NCBI GenBank assembly: GCA_003144015.1
Contig: QFWS01000001.1
Location: forward strand, 310,001 to 374,000
DNA from: Flavobacteriaceae bacterium LYZ1037
GTDB lineage: Bacteria > Bacteroidota > Bacteroidia > Flavobacteriales > Flavobacteriaceae
Direction: 5' to 3'
Length of the DNA stretch: 64,000 nucleotides
In this document: piece by piece, positions 17,521 to 26,265 of the stretch
Position numbering within the stretch: position 1 is the first letter of the stretch
Layout of the letters: each line of letters opens with the position of its first letter
Made by a program: the position numbers and the translations under genes
Notes under the pieces: model-generated
What the model was told of the DNA's origin: nothing
What the model saw: the letters and a program-made list of their open reading frames with translations, nothing else
The model's database searches: none

Positions 17521-18687
17521 ATGAATAGTATGTACTTCACAGAAGAACATCAAATGTTTAGAGAAAGTCTTCAAGATTTTTTGCAAAAAGAAGTGGTTCC
17601 ACATATTGAAAAATGGGAGAAAGATGGAACTGTAGAACGCTTTATCTGGAAAAAATTTGGTGACATGGGGTTCTTTGGTTTGGCTTATCCTGAAGCATAT
17701 GGTGGACTAAATCTCGATTTGTTCTACACTGTAATTTTCTTGGAAGAACTTCAAAAAGTAAATTCCGGAGGGTTTGCAGCAAATATGTGGGCACATGCCT
17801 ATTTGGCCATGACTCATGTTAATAAAGAAGGAAGTCATGAGATAAAAGAAAAATATTTAACTCCAAGTATAAGTGGCGATAAAATTGGCTGTCTATGTAT
17901 TACAGAACCTTTTGGTGGTAGTGATGTTGCAGGCATGAGGACCTCTGCTGTTAAAAAAGGAGACACGTATATTATTAATGGTTCTAAAACATTTATTACT
18001 AATGGTATCTACAGCGATTACTTAGTCGTTGCTGCTAAAACAGATCCTGAAGCAGGACATAATGGAATGAGTATTTTTATTATGGATAGAGATACACCTG
18101 GAATTTCTGCTACCAAATTAGATAAATTAGGTTGGAGAGCAAGCGATACAGCAGAGATTGCTTTCGATAACGTAACTATTCCAGCTAGTAATTTAATGGG
18201 TGAAGAGGGCAAAGGTTTTCCATACATCATGCAGCATTTTGCTCTAGAAAGATTGATCATGGGAATTAACTCTCATGCCAGAGCCGAATACGCATTAGAT
18301 TATGCCAAACAATACATGAGTGAACGCACAGCTTTTGGAAAAACAATCAATAAATTTCAAGCCTTAAGACATCGGTTTGCTGAACTGTATGCAGATATGG
18401 AAATTTGTAAAGAATTCAATTACTCTGTAGCTTACAGGCTTAATAAAGGGGAATATGTTGTAAAACAAGCCACCATGTCTAAATTAAAATCGACTAAAAT
18501 GGCAGATGAAGTTATTTACGATTGTCTTCAGTTTCTAGGAGGTTATGGTTATATGGAAGAATACCCTATGGCAAGATTACTTCGTGATAGTAGACTAGGT
18601 CCAATTGGTGGTGGAACCTCAGAGATTCTTCGTGAAATATTAGCTAAAATGTTATTAGACGATAAAAACTATAAACCGGCTACCTAA
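17521..18687 (+). CDS. Acyl-CoA dehydrogenase with long-chain/isovaleryl-type catalytic base
   Basis: The 388-residue flavoenzyme has the full acyl-CoA dehydrogenase fold: CITEPFGGSDVAGM (126-139), WRASDTAEIAFDNV (205-218), ERTAFGK (268-274) and QFLGGYGYMEEYP (337-349). It oxidises an acyl-CoA to the 2-enoyl-CoA with FAD. The usual catalytic Glu in YEGT is absent: the site reads IGGGTSEI (362-369). Glu256 in the helix after ERL aligns with the relocated base of long-chain and isovaleryl-CoA dehydrogenases, so the enzyme should be active. The start may be Met1 or Met4 (17530). It lies 14 bp after the HhH gene; the electron-transfer flavoprotein is elsewhere. Confidence 0.9.
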   Translation: MNSMYFTEEHQMFRESLQDFLQKEVVPHIEKWEKDGTVERFIWKKFGDMGFFGLAYPEAYGGLNLDLFYTVIFLEELQKVNSGGFAANMWAHAYLAMTHVNKEGSHEIKEKYLTPSISGDKIGCLCITEPFGGSDVAGMRTSAVKKGDTYIINGSKTFITNGIYSDYLVVAAKTDPEAGHNGMSIFIMDRDTPGISATKLDKLGWRASDTAEIAFDNVTIPASNLMGEEGKGFPYIMQHFALERLIMGINSHARAEYALDYAKQYMSERTAFGKTINKFQALRHRFAELYADMEICKEFNYSVAYRLNKGEYVVKQATMSKLKSTKMADEVIYDCLQFLGGYGYMEEYPMARLLRDSRLGPIGGGTSEILREILAKMLLDDKNYKPAT

Positions 18688-18706
18688 TTTTTAAGTAAAC
18701 AGTTCT

Positions 18707-20131
18707 ATGAAGCCTCAATATTTTAAACATTTTTTCGGAATTCTTATTCTTTTATATGGTTTTTCTTCATTTTCACAAACAGAATTAAAAAACTCTGTTC
18801 TAGATGCAGAAACTTTTCTTCCACTAGAAAGTGCTAGTGTGTATGTTAAAAACACGACCATTGGAACTATAACCAATGCAGATGGGAAGTTTGTTTTAAT
18901 GGTTCCTGAGAGATATAAAAGCGACACTTTAGTTGTTTCATCCATTGGTTTTAAAAGTTATAAAATTCCTGTCAATGAATTCGACAGCACGTTTGATGTT
19001 TATTTGGAACCAGATGTAGCTTCATTAGACGAGATACTGCTTGTTGCAGAAACAAGACCAAAAACAGGAAATGATATTGTACTCAAAGCACTTGAAGAAT
19101 TATCTGAAAACTTACCAGATTCAGCTTATTTAGAAAAAGGCTTTGTGAGGCATAAAGAACGTAATAAAAAAGAGTTTAAGTGGTTAGTTGAAGGAGCTAT
19201 CACACTTTACGATTCCAGTTATCAAACAAAAACGCCAGAATTTCTTAAGATAAATGTCGATGAAGTTAGAAAAAGTTACGATTTAAGAGATGTAGATAGT
19301 TTATTAACCTACACAGCTTACTTAAAAGACAAGTCTAATAACAGAGAGCTAAAAGCTAAAAACTTAAGAAGAGACACCATTAAAACATCTACTTTAGTCA
19401 AAGCCATTAAGTGGAACGATACCAGAATAAATGGTTTGGAGAACTTATTTCAAGGCAAGTTAAACCTTGTTAGAAATTCGAATCTGTCTAGAGCTTTGTT
19501 TGACGAAAACATGTTAGATAAACACTTGTTTTCTTTAGATACCATTCTAGTAGATAACGACCGTAAAATTTACAAGATTAAAATTAATAAAGGGAAAGAG
19601 TATATCAACCTTGAAACCAAAGGAATTTATAATGATGGTTACAATGCTAATGGTTGGATTTACATTTATTGGGATACCTATGCCATTAAAAAAATTGAAT
19701 ACGAATTAATTGCGGCATCTAGCGCTCAGAAAAGTAGAAGTAAAACCCTTTTTGGAACTCAGGTAAACCATAAATTAATTATTAATTATATGGAGTATCA
19801 AGATAAAATGTATCCAAGTTATATATATTACGAAACCCCAAAATTGGTAAATGTTGGACCAAAATCAGGAACGACTGTTAATGGTAAAGAAGTAGAGAGC
19901 AACCCAGAAGAGCGTTATTATTATACAGTTCAGGAAATTTTGTTTACAGAAATTATTTTGGACAAAGAAAAAATTAAAGAAGCCTTAAATAGTTCTTGGG
20001 ATCCAGATATTTTTATGTCGAGACCATATAATAAAGAATTCTGGAAAAACTACAATACGTTGTTGGAAAGTGAGGAAGAAGAAAAGCTCATTCAGGACCT
20101 AACAAAACGTTCTACTTTATTTAAAGAATAA
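18707..20131 (+). CDS. CarboxypepD_reg-like domain exported protein
   Basis: The 474-residue protein has a Sec signal ending FSSFSQ (about 24). A CarboxypepD_reg-like beta-sandwich follows at about 25-110 (LDAETFLPLESASVYVKNT, GTITNADGKFVL, VVSSIGFKSYKIPV). The remaining ~360 residues form a conserved region without a motif I recognise, including YINLETKGIYNDGYNANGW. In Bacteroidota this N-terminal domain is shared by TonB-dependent receptors, but here no plug or barrel follows, so it is a stand-alone envelope protein. It lies 19 bp after the acyl-CoA dehydrogenase. Function is unknown. Confidence 0.8.
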   Translation: MKPQYFKHFFGILILLYGFSSFSQTELKNSVLDAETFLPLESASVYVKNTTIGTITNADGKFVLMVPERYKSDTLVVSSIGFKSYKIPVNEFDSTFDVYLEPDVASLDEILLVAETRPKTGNDIVLKALEELSENLPDSAYLEKGFVRHKERNKKEFKWLVEGAITLYDSSYQTKTPEFLKINVDEVRKSYDLRDVDSLLTYTAYLKDKSNNRELKAKNLRRDTIKTSTLVKAIKWNDTRINGLENLFQGKLNLVRNSNLSRALFDENMLDKHLFSLDTILVDNDRKIYKIKINKGKEYINLETKGIYNDGYNANGWIYIYWDTYAIKKIEYELIAASSAQKSRSKTLFGTQVNHKLIINYMEYQDKMYPSYIYYETPKLVNVGPKSGTTVNGKEVESNPEERYYYTVQEILFTEIILDKEKIKEALNSSWDPDIFMSRPYNKEFWKNYNTLLESEEEEKLIQDLTKRSTLFKE

Positions 20132-20146
20132 TTTTTTATTTTTTAA

Positions 20147-20176
20147 TTGCCCATTATAAATTTGTTATTATCTTTG
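20147..20176 (+). promoter_or_regulatory. rpsU promoter: TTG-N19-TATCTTTG
   Basis: TTG at 20147-20149, a 19-nt spacer and TATCTTTG at 20169-20176 match the Bacteroidota consensus exactly. It lies 38 nt upstream of the rpsU start. Confidence 0.8.
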
Positions 20177-20197
20177 CGCCTTGAAATTCTAAAAGAG

Positions 20198-20203
20198 AGG
20201 AGG
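20198..20203 (+). promoter_or_regulatory. Strong Shine-Dalgarno AGGAGG before rpsU
   Basis: AGAGAGGAGGT is nearly the full complement of the 16S rRNA 3' end and lies 10 nt before ATG 20214. No other gene in this window has so strong a site. Bacteroidota ribosomes normally hide the anti-SD with bS21, so an SD on the bS21 mRNA fits autogenous control. Confidence 0.8.
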
Positions 20204-20213
20204 TTAAGACACT

Positions 20214-20408
20214 ATGTTAATAATACCAATTAAAGAAGGAGAAAATATAGATAGAGCGTTAAAGCGTTATAAAAGAAAGTTTGATAAAACTGGAACAAGA
20301 CGTGCACTTCAAACTCGTAAGCAGTTTGATAAGCCATCTGTAGTACGTAGAGCTCAAATTCAAAAAGCACAATACGTTCAAAATTTAAGAGATCAAGAGA
20401 ATATCTAA
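20214..20408 (+). CDS. rpsU: 30S ribosomal protein S21 (bS21)
   Basis: The 64-residue basic protein starts MLIIPIKEGENIDRALKRYKRKFDKTG, diagnostic of bS21. In Bacteroidota ribosomes bS21, with bS18 and bS6, binds the 16S 3' tail and blocks Shine-Dalgarno pairing. Its own mRNA carries a strong SD, consistent with feedback control: ribosomes lacking bS21 would translate it best. It has its own promoter and terminator, so it is expressed separately from xerC. Confidence 0.95.
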   Translation: MLIIPIKEGENIDRALKRYKRKFDKTGTRRALQTRKQFDKPSVVRRAQIQKAQYVQNLRDQENI

Positions 20409-20432
20409 TGTCTTTGTTTTGTTAAATCATAT

Positions 20433-20461
20433 AAAAATCCTGCAATCGCAGGATTTTTTTG
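20433..20461 (+). terminator. Rho-independent terminator after rpsU
   Basis: An 11-bp stem AAAAATCCTGC / GCAGGATTTTT with loop AATC is followed by T7. Its stem core AATCCTGC/GCAGGATT recurs in the hairpin after rpoC. Confidence 0.88.
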
Positions 20462-20521
20462 TTATATAAGTAACCCTTCATATTAAAGTTCTTATATTTA
20501 CTAGTCATTCAAAACCTACGT

Positions 20522-21412
20522 ATGCAGTTTCAATCTTTTATAAACTATTTGTTGCTCGAGAAGAAATACTCGACTCTTACTGTAAAAGCATATCAAAATG
20601 ATTTAAATGAATTTTCAGAATTTATTAAAACAACATACGACTCAGATGCCATTAAAGCTATTAACTATGCTCAAATAAGAAGTTGGATTGTTAGTCTAGT
20701 TGAAAAAGGCATTTCAAATAGAAGTATTAACCGTAAAATATCTGCTTTAAATTCATACTACAAATTCTTATTAAAAACAGAAAGCATTCCATCCAATCCG
20801 TTAGCAAAACACAAAGCCCTAAAAACAAGCAAAAAAATTCAAGTGCCATTTTCTGAAACTGAAATTACAATGGTTTTAGACGAACTCCATTTTGAAGACA
20901 ATTTCGAAGGTATAAGAGACAGACTTATTATTGAACTTTTTTATTCAACAGGAATACGTAGAATCGAGTTGGTCGAACTCAAATTAAAAGATATTGATTA
21001 TTCTAATAAAACGTTAAAAGTTTTAGGGAAGAGAAATAAGGAGCGTTTTGTTCCGTTATTAGAATCTGTAACAGAAACATTGAATACCTATTTAAACTCT
21101 AGAAAAGAGTTAAATAATATAACAGATATAGACTACCTATTTTTAACAAAAAAAGGAGTTAAAATTTACGAAACACTTGTTTACCGAATAATTAATGAGT
21201 ATTTTAGTTTAGCATCTAGTAAAGTAAAAAAGAGTCCGCATATATTAAGACATTCATTCGCAACTCATTTACTTAATCAAGGTGCAGATTTAAATGCTGT
21301 AAAAGAATTACTAGGACATTCAAGTTTAGCTGCTACACAAGTTTATACCCATAATAGTATAGCTGAATTAAAAAAAGTGTATTTAAACTCACATCCTAGA
21401 AGTAAGAAGTAA
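20522..21412 (+). CDS. Tyrosine recombinase XerC/XerD family
   Basis: The 296-residue protein has an N-terminal SAM-like core-binding domain (about 1-85) and a C-terminal catalytic domain. All active-site residues are seen: Arg146 (TGIRRIEL), Lys170 (LGKRNKER), His240 and Arg243 (PHILRHSFATHLL), His266 (LLGHSS) and Tyr275 (VYTH). Length and motifs match the housekeeping Xer recombinases that resolve chromosome dimers at dif. The location beside rpsU and hpf is the normal Flavobacteriaceae arrangement, so this is not a prophage or island integrase. Whether it is the XerC or XerD partner cannot be decided from one copy. Confidence 0.9.
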   Translation: MQFQSFINYLLLEKKYSTLTVKAYQNDLNEFSEFIKTTYDSDAIKAINYAQIRSWIVSLVEKGISNRSINRKISALNSYYKFLLKTESIPSNPLAKHKALKTSKKIQVPFSETEITMVLDELHFEDNFEGIRDRLIIELFYSTGIRRIELVELKLKDIDYSNKTLKVLGKRNKERFVPLLESVTETLNTYLNSRKELNNITDIDYLFLTKKGVKIYETLVYRIINEYFSLASSKVKKSPHILRHSFATHLLNQGADLNAVKELLGHSSLAATQVYTHNSIAELKKVYLNSHPRSKK

Positions 21413-21451
21413 GAAGTGAAACCTATTGTCTAACCAAAAAACAAAAGAAGT

Positions 21452-21754
21452 ATGAAAGTAAACACGCAATCCGTCAATTTTAATGCAGACAAAAAATTGA
21501 TTGACTTTATTCAAAAGCGTATGGATAAGTTAGATTTATTTTATGATAAAGTGATAAGCTCTGATGTTTATTTAAAATTAGAAAACACGAGTGATAAAGA
21601 GAATAAAATTTTTGAAGCTCGAGTAAGTGTTCCAGGAGATAGTTTTGTAGTAAAGAAGCAATGCAAAACCTTTGAAGAAGGAACAGACATGGCAATAGCA
21701 TCGTTAGAAAGACAATTAAAAAAACGAAAAGAAAAATTAAGAGCACATTTATAA
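21452..21754 (+). CDS. hpf: Ribosome hibernation-promoting factor (short HPF/RaiA family)
   Basis: The 100-residue protein has the HPF/YfiA fold pattern: MKVNTQSVNFNADKKLIDFIQKR, a central FEARVSVPGDSFVVKKQCKTF and a C-terminal helix ending KKRKEKLRAHL. It lacks the C-terminal dimerisation domain of long HPF. It binds the decoding region of idle ribosomes in stationary phase. It lies 39 bp after xerC and directly before the tRNA promoter. Confidence 0.88.
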   Translation: MKVNTQSVNFNADKKLIDFIQKRMDKLDLFYDKVISSDVYLKLENTSDKENKIFEARVSVPGDSFVVKKQCKTFEEGTDMAIASLERQLKKRKEKLRAHL

Positions 21755-21775
21755 TAAAATTTTTAAAAAAATGTT

Positions 21776-21804
21776 TTGAATACGAAAATAAATATATACA
21801 TTTG
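21776..21804 (+). promoter_or_regulatory. Promoter of the tRNA-tuf operon: TTG-N18-TACATTTG
   Basis: TTG at 21776-21778 and TACATTTG at 21797-21804 with an 18-nt spacer fit the Bacteroidota consensus. It is the only good promoter before the four tRNAs and tuf. Confidence 0.7.
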
Positions 21805-21805
21805 C

Positions 21806-21834
21806 AGTCCGTTAGAAATAGCGGGCTTTTTTTT
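21806..21834 (+). terminator. Terminator-like hairpin directly after the tRNA promoter
   Basis: AGTCCGTT / AGCGGGCT (8 bp with two G-T pairs) with a 6-nt loop is followed by eight or more T. It begins 2 nt after the -7 element, so it probably ends hpf read-through. Transcripts from the tRNA promoter would start inside the left arm and lose it. Confidence 0.6.
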
Positions 21835-21853
21835 ATGTAAAAAGAGTATAAAA

Positions 21854-21927
21854 GCCGATGTAGCTCAGCTGGCTAGAGCAGCTGATTTGTAATCAGCAGG
21901 TCGTGGGTTCGAGTCCCTCCATCGGCT
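21854..21927 (+). tRNA. tRNA-Thr (anticodon TGT), copy 1
   Basis: A 74-nt cloverleaf with acceptor GCCGATG/CATCGGC, anticodon loop TTTGTAA (TGT), TTCGAGT T-loop and discriminator T. CCA is not encoded. It is first in a run of four tRNAs before tuf. An identical copy is at 39920-39993. Confidence 0.95.
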
Positions 21928-22006
21928 CAAAAATATCAAGAAGATTATAACTGTAAAGGAATGGTTTGATTGGTAAAGTTCTTTTAAAGAGTGAAAAATT
22001 TTAATT

Positions 22007-22088
<82 letters not shown>

Positions 22089-22115
22089 CTATAAAATTTA
22101 GGATATTAAAATATT

Positions 22116-22188
22116 GCGAGAGTAGCTCAGTTGGTAGAGCGTCAGCCTTCCAAGCTGAATGTCGCCGGTTCGAACCCGGTCTCTCGCT
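22116..22188 (+). tRNA. tRNA-Gly (anticodon TCC)
   Basis: A 73-nt cloverleaf with acceptor GCGAGAG/CTCTCGC, anticodon loop CTTCCAA (TCC), GGTTCGAACC T-arm and discriminator T. Confidence 0.95.
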
Positions 22189-22197
22189 CTTTTTTAA

Positions 22198-22269
22198 GCC
22201 GGTGTAGCTCAGGGGTAGAGCGTTTCCTTGGTAAGGAAGAGGTCACGGGTTCAATTCCCGTCATTGGCT
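22198..22269 (+). tRNA. tRNA-Thr (anticodon GGT)
   Basis: A 72-nt cloverleaf with acceptor GCCGGTG/CATTGGC (two G-T pairs), anticodon loop TTGGTAA (GGT) and GGGTTCAATTCCC T-arm. It lies 69 bp before tuf. A short palindrome TCTCTTTAAAGAGA plus T5 follows and may act as a weak processing or attenuation site. Confidence 0.93.
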
Positions 22270-22338
22270 CTCTTTAAAGAGATTTTTAAATTAGAATACA
22301 CTAATATTATTATATAACTAAGATTAAATTTTAAAAAC

Positions 22339-23526
22339 ATGGCAAAGGCAACTTTCGATCGTTCAAAACCACACTTAAACATTGGTACAATTGGACACGT
22401 AGATCACGGTAAAACAACTTTAACTGCTGCTATTACTAAAGTATTAGCTGATGCAGGTTTCTCAGAAGCAAGATCATTTGATCAAATTGATAATGCACCA
22501 GAAGAAAAAGAAAGAGGTATTACAATTAATACTTCACACGTAGAATATGCAACAGCAAATCGTCATTACGCTCACGTAGACTGTCCAGGTCACGCGGATT
22601 ACGTAAAGAACATGGTTACTGGTGCAGCTCAAATGGATGGTGCTATCTTAGTAGTTGCGGCTACTGATGGTCCTATGCCACAAACAAGAGAACATATCTT
22701 ATTAGGACGCCAAGTAGGTATTCCTCGTATTGTTGTATTCATGAATAAAGTGGATATGGTTGATGACGAGGAGTTAATCGAATTGGTAGATATGGAAGTT
22801 AGAGATTTACTTTCTTTCTATGAGTACGATGGAGATAATGGACCTGTAATTGCTGGATCTGCATTAGGTGCATTAAACGGTGAGCAAAAATGGGTAGATA
22901 CAGTTTTAGAATTAATGGAAGCTGTTGATGCATGGATTGAAGAGCCTCAACGTGAAGTTGATAAGCCTTTCTTAATGCCTATCGAAGATGTATTCTCTAT
23001 TACTGGTCGTGGAACTGTTGCTACAGGTCGTATCGAAACTGGTATTGCTAATACAGGAGATCCTGTTGAGATTATTGGTATGGGAGCTGAGAAATTAACT
23101 TCTACTATTACTGGTATCGAAATGTTCCGTCAAATCCTTGATAGAGGTGAGGCTGGAGATAATGCAGGTATCTTATTAAGAGGTATTGAGAAAACTCAAA
23201 TTTCAAGAGGAATGGTAATCTGTAAACCAGGTTCTGTAACACCACATGCTAAATTTAAAGCTGAGGTTTATATCCTTAAAAAAGAAGAAGGTGGACGTCA
23301 CACACCTTTCCATAATAACTACCGTCCTCAATTTTACGTTCGTACAACGGATGTAACTGGAAACATTGCGCTTCCTGAAGGAGTAGAGATGGTAATGCCT
23401 GGAGATAACTTAACAATTCATGTTGAGTTAATTCAACCAATTGCAATGAATGTTGGTCTTCGTTTCGCTATCCGTGAAGGAGGAAGAACAGTTGGAGCTG
23501 GTCAGGTTACTGAAATTTTAGACTAA
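22339..23526 (+). CDS. tuf: Elongation factor Tu
   Basis: The 395-residue GTPase carries [10 protein letters not shown] (G1), RGITIN (G2), DCPGHADY (G3) and NKVD (G4), followed by the two beta-barrel domains ending in [14 protein letters not shown]. It delivers aminoacyl-tRNA to the ribosomal A site. It lies between tRNAs and tRNATrp-secE, the standard order of this phylum. No TAnnTTTG promoter is seen in the 69 bp upstream, so it is probably transcribed with the tRNAs. The length is normal. Confidence 0.98.
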   Translation: MAKATFDRSKPHLNIGTIGHVDHGKTTLTAAITKVLADAGFSEARSFDQIDNAPEEKERGITINTSHVEYATANRHYAHVDCPGHADYVKNMVTGAAQMDGAILVVAATDGPMPQTREHILLGRQVGIPRIVVFMNKVDMVDDEELIELVDMEVRDLLSFYEYDGDNGPVIAGSALGALNGEQKWVDTVLELMEAVDAWIEEPQREVDKPFLMPIEDVFSITGRGTVATGRIETGIANTGDPVEIIGMGAEKLTSTITGIEMFRQILDRGEAGDNAGILLRGIEKTQISRGMVICKPGSVTPHAKFKAEVYILKKEEGGRHTPFHNNYRPQFYVRTTDVTGNIALPEGVEMVMPGDNLTIHVELIQPIAMNVGLRFAIREGGRTVGAGQVTEILD

Positions 23527-23549
23527 TTAAGTTTAATAAATATAAAGTT

Positions 23550-23577
23550 AAGGTATTCCGTATTTTCGGAATGCCTT
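23550..23577 (+). terminator. Hairpin between tuf and tRNA-Trp, no U-tract
   Basis: The 11-bp stem AAGGTATTCCG / CGGAATGCCTT with a 6-nt loop is not followed by T residues. It may be a processing or transcript-stabilising hairpin after tuf rather than a true terminator. Confidence 0.4.
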
Positions 23578-23588
23578 GACTTGTATTT

Positions 23589-23661
23589 ACGGGTTTAGCT
23601 CAGTTGGTAGAGCACTGGTCTCCAAAACCAGGTGTCGGGAGTTCGAGTCTCTCAACCCGTG
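23589..23661 (+). tRNA. tRNA-Trp (anticodon CCA)
   Basis: A 73-nt cloverleaf with acceptor ACGGGTT/AACCCGT, anticodon loop CTCCAAA (CCA) and discriminator G. The tuf-tRNATrp-secE order is conserved in many bacteria. Confidence 0.95.
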
Positions 23662-23677
23662 CAAATAAAAAAATATA

Positions 23678-23875
23678 ATGGCTGGATTTGTAAATTATAT
23701 AAAAGAATCATTTGGAGAATTGAAAAACAATGTGACTTGGCCAACTTGGGCTGAAGCACAAAGTTTAACAGTTTTAGTTGCTGTATTTTCTATTATTTTC
23801 TCATTAGCAATTTGGGGAGTAGATACAGTGTTTAGTAAAGTTGTTGGATTCTATTTTAAATTCATTAACGGTTAA
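23678..23875 (+). CDS. secE: Preprotein translocase subunit SecE
   Basis: The 65-residue protein has the SecE pattern: an amphipathic helix (NYIKESFGELKNNVTWPTWAEA) followed by one transmembrane helix (about 30-58). SecE clamps the SecYEG channel in the inner membrane. It is the short single-TM form. It lies 11 bp before nusG. Confidence 0.95.
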   Translation: MAGFVNYIKESFGELKNNVTWPTWAEAQSLTVLVAVFSIIFSLAIWGVDTVFSKVVGFYFKFING

Positions 23876-23886
23876 AATAAGAATTT

Positions 23887-24441
23887 ATGTCTGAAGGGAA
23901 TGAGAAAAAATGGTACGTTGTTCGTGCTGTAAGTGGTCAAGAAAATAAAATAAAAGCTTATATCGAAACTGAAATATCTCGATTAGGTTTGGAAGATTAT
24001 GTAGACCAAGTTTTAGTTCCAACTGAAAAGGTTATTCAAATTCGTAACGGAAAGAAAGTAAATAAAGAAAAAGTTTATTTTCCAGGTTACATCATGATAA
24101 AAGCAAATCTAACAGGAGAAATACCTCATATTATAAAATCTGTTACGAATGTTATTGGTTTTTTAGGTGAAACAAAAGGTGGAGATCCAGTGCCATTAAG
24201 GCAGTCTGAAGTAAATAGAATGTTAGGTAAGGTTGATGAATTAACAGTAGATTCAGATTCAAATGTTGCAATTCCTTTTACAAAAGGAGAAACTGTTAAA
24301 GTTATTGATGGACCATTTAATGGATTCGATGGAACCATAGAGAACATCAACGAAGAAAAGCGTAAGCTTGAAGTAATGGTGAAAATTTTCGGAAGAAAAA
24401 CACCATTAGAATTAAGTTATATGCAAGTAGAAAAAGTATAA
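23887..24441 (+). CDS. nusG: Transcription termination/antitermination factor NusG
   Basis: The 184-residue protein has the NGN domain (KKWYVVRAVSGQENKIKAYIE; VYFPGYIMIK) and a C-terminal KOW domain (KGETVKVIDGPFNGFDGTIE; KIFGRKTPLELSYMQVEKV). It binds RNA polymerase and links it to Rho or the ribosome. It lies between secE and rplK as in most bacteria. Confidence 0.96.
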   Translation: MSEGNEKKWYVVRAVSGQENKIKAYIETEISRLGLEDYVDQVLVPTEKVIQIRNGKKVNKEKVYFPGYIMIKANLTGEIPHIIKSVTNVIGFLGETKGGDPVPLRQSEVNRMLGKVDELTVDSDSNVAIPFTKGETVKVIDGPFNGFDGTIENINEEKRKLEVMVKIFGRKTPLELSYMQVEKV

Positions 24442-24515
24442 TATTTGTTACATTATAAAAATGCAATCTTAAGCTTCAAAATAATAAGTATTGCAAATAA
24501 ACTAAATTATTAAAA

Positions 24516-24956
24516 ATGGCAAAAGAGTTAAGTAAAGTAGTTAAACTACAAGTTAGGGGAGGTGCAGCGAATCCGTCGCCACCGGTTGGACCCGCTTTAG
24601 GTGCCGCTGGAGTTAATATCATGGAATTCTGTAAGCAGTTTAATGCTAGAACCCAAGATAAACCAGGTAAAGTTTTACCTGTGGTCATTTCGGTTTTCAA
24701 AGACAAATCATTCGACTTTGTAATCAAAACACCACCTGCAGCTGTACAATTATTAGAAGCGGCCAAAGTAAAAAAAGGTTCTGGAGAACCACATATTAAG
24801 AAAGTAGCAAAAGTTTCTTGGGATCAGGTTAGAACCATCGCAGAAGACAAAATGGTAGATTTAAATGCATTTACTATTGGTTCTGCTATGAAAATGGTAG
24901 CAGGTACTGCTAGATCTATGGGTATAACTGTTAAAGGTGGCGAAGCCCCTAATTAA
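24516..24956 (+). CDS. rplK: 50S ribosomal protein L11
   Basis: The 146-residue protein shows L11 hallmarks: [20 protein letters not shown] (about 13-32) and a C-terminal rRNA-binding domain (SMGITVKG). It forms the GTPase-associated centre with L10/L12. It lies 17 bp before rplA. Confidence 0.97.
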   Translation: MAKELSKVVKLQVRGGAANPSPPVGPALGAAGVNIMEFCKQFNARTQDKPGKVLPVVISVFKDKSFDFVIKTPPAAVQLLEAAKVKKGSGEPHIKKVAKVSWDQVRTIAEDKMVDLNAFTIGSAMKMVAGTARSMGITVKGGEAPN

Positions 24957-24973
24957 TCTAAAAAATTTTTAAA

Positions 24974-25663
24974 ATGGCAAGATTAACAAGAAAACAAAAA
25001 GAAGCATTAGCAAAAATAGAAAAAGGAAAAATCTATTCTGTTACTGAAGCTTCAGCATTAGTTAAAGATATAACCAATACCAAATTTGATGCATCAATTG
25101 ATTTAGCTGTACGTTTAGGAGTAGATCCTAGAAAAGCTAATCAAATGGTAAGAGGAGTTGTAACGCTTCCTCATGGTACTGGTAAAGACGTAAAAGTTTT
25201 AGCATTAGTAACACCAGACAAAGAAGCAGAAGCTAAAGAAGCTGGTGCTGATTATGTTGGTTTGGATGAGTACCTCGATAAAATTAAAGGTGGTTGGACA
25301 GACGTAGATGTTATTGTAACTATGCCAAGTGTTATGGGTAAATTAGGTCCTTTAGGACGTGTGTTAGGTCCTCGTGGTTTAATGCCAAACCCAAAAACAG
25401 GTACAGTTACTATGGATGTAGCAAAAGCTGTAAGCGATGTTAAAGCTGGTAAAATTGACTTTAAAGTTGATAAAACTGGAATCGTACATGCTTCAATTGG
25501 AAAAGCATCTTTTAGTGCAGATAAAATTGAAGATAACGCAAACGAATTATTACAAACATTAATGAAACTTAAACCAACTGCAGCTAAAGGAGTTTATGTA
25601 AAAAGCATTTTTATGTCTTCTACAATGAGCCCTAGTTTAGCTGTTGATCCTAAAATCGGTTAA
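24974..25663 (+). CDS. rplA: 50S ribosomal protein L1
   Basis: The 229-residue protein has L1 motifs: [41 protein letters not shown] and a C-terminal [11 protein letters not shown]. It forms the ribosomal L1 stalk; in other bacteria it represses its own operon. No obvious L1 target hairpin was identified here. Confidence 0.97.
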   Translation: MARLTRKQKEALAKIEKGKIYSVTEASALVKDITNTKFDASIDLAVRLGVDPRKANQMVRGVVTLPHGTGKDVKVLALVTPDKEAEAKEAGADYVGLDEYLDKIKGGWTDVDVIVTMPSVMGKLGPLGRVLGPRGLMPNPKTGTVTMDVAKAVSDVKAGKIDFKVDKTGIVHASIGKASFSADKIEDNANELLQTLMKLKPTAAKGVYVKSIFMSSTMSPSLAVDPKIG

Positions 25664-25682
25664 GTAGTTTAAAACTTTTATT

Positions 25683-26204
25683 ATGACAAGAGAAGAAAAA
25701 TCACATGTAATTAAAGAATTAACTGCACAATTAGCTGATAACTCAAATATCTATTTAGCAGATATTTCAGGATTAGACGCAGCTAGTACTTCAAATTTAC
25801 GTCGTGCTTGTTTTAAAGCAAACGTAAAATTAGCAGTTGTTAAAAACACCTTGCTTTCAAAAGCAATGGAGGCATCAGATAAAGACTTTGGAGAACTTCC
25901 TGAAACATTAAAAGGAAATACTTCAGTTATGTATTCTGAAACTGGAAATGCTCCAGCGAAAATAATTCAAAATTTCCGTAAAAAATCAAACAGACCTCTT
26001 TTAAAAGGAGCTTTTATTGAAGAAGCAATTTATATTGGAGATGCTCAACTTGATGCTTTAGTAGATATCAAATCTAAAGAAGAAGTTATTGGAGATATCA
26101 TTGGGTTATTACAATCACCAGCTAAAAATGTTATTTCTGCACTTAAATCTAGTGGAGGAAAATTAGCAGGTATCATTAAAACTTTATCCGAAAAAGAAGG
26201 ATAA
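25683..26204 (+). CDS. rplJ: 50S ribosomal protein L10
   Basis: The 173-residue protein has the L10 pattern (MTREEKSHVIKELTAQL, VVKNTLL, GNTSVMYSE, FIEEAIY). It anchors L7/L12 dimers at the stalk base. Only 19 bp separate it from rplA, leaving no room for the long L10-binding leader known from E. coli. Confidence 0.96.
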   Translation: MTREEKSHVIKELTAQLADNSNIYLADISGLDAASTSNLRRACFKANVKLAVVKNTLLSKAMEASDKDFGELPETLKGNTSVMYSETGNAPAKIIQNFRKKSNRPLLKGAFIEEAIYIGDAQLDALVDIKSKEEVIGDIIGLLQSPAKNVISALKSSGGKLAGIIKTLSEKEG

Positions 26205-26265
26205 TTTAAACGTGTACGCACTTAAACAAATTATATTTTATTAAAACTATTAAAACGATAGAAAA

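Noticed and set aside
20522-21412. Tyrosine recombinase as a sign of a phage or genomic island
   Set aside because: Length, motifs and the conserved rpsU-xer-hpf context fit the housekeeping Xer enzyme. No att repeats or phage genes are near.
22269-22287. TCTCTTTAAAGAGA plus T5 as a terminator before tuf
   Set aside because: The stem is only 5 bp and A/T-rich, and tuf has no promoter of its own after it, so termination here would silence tuf.
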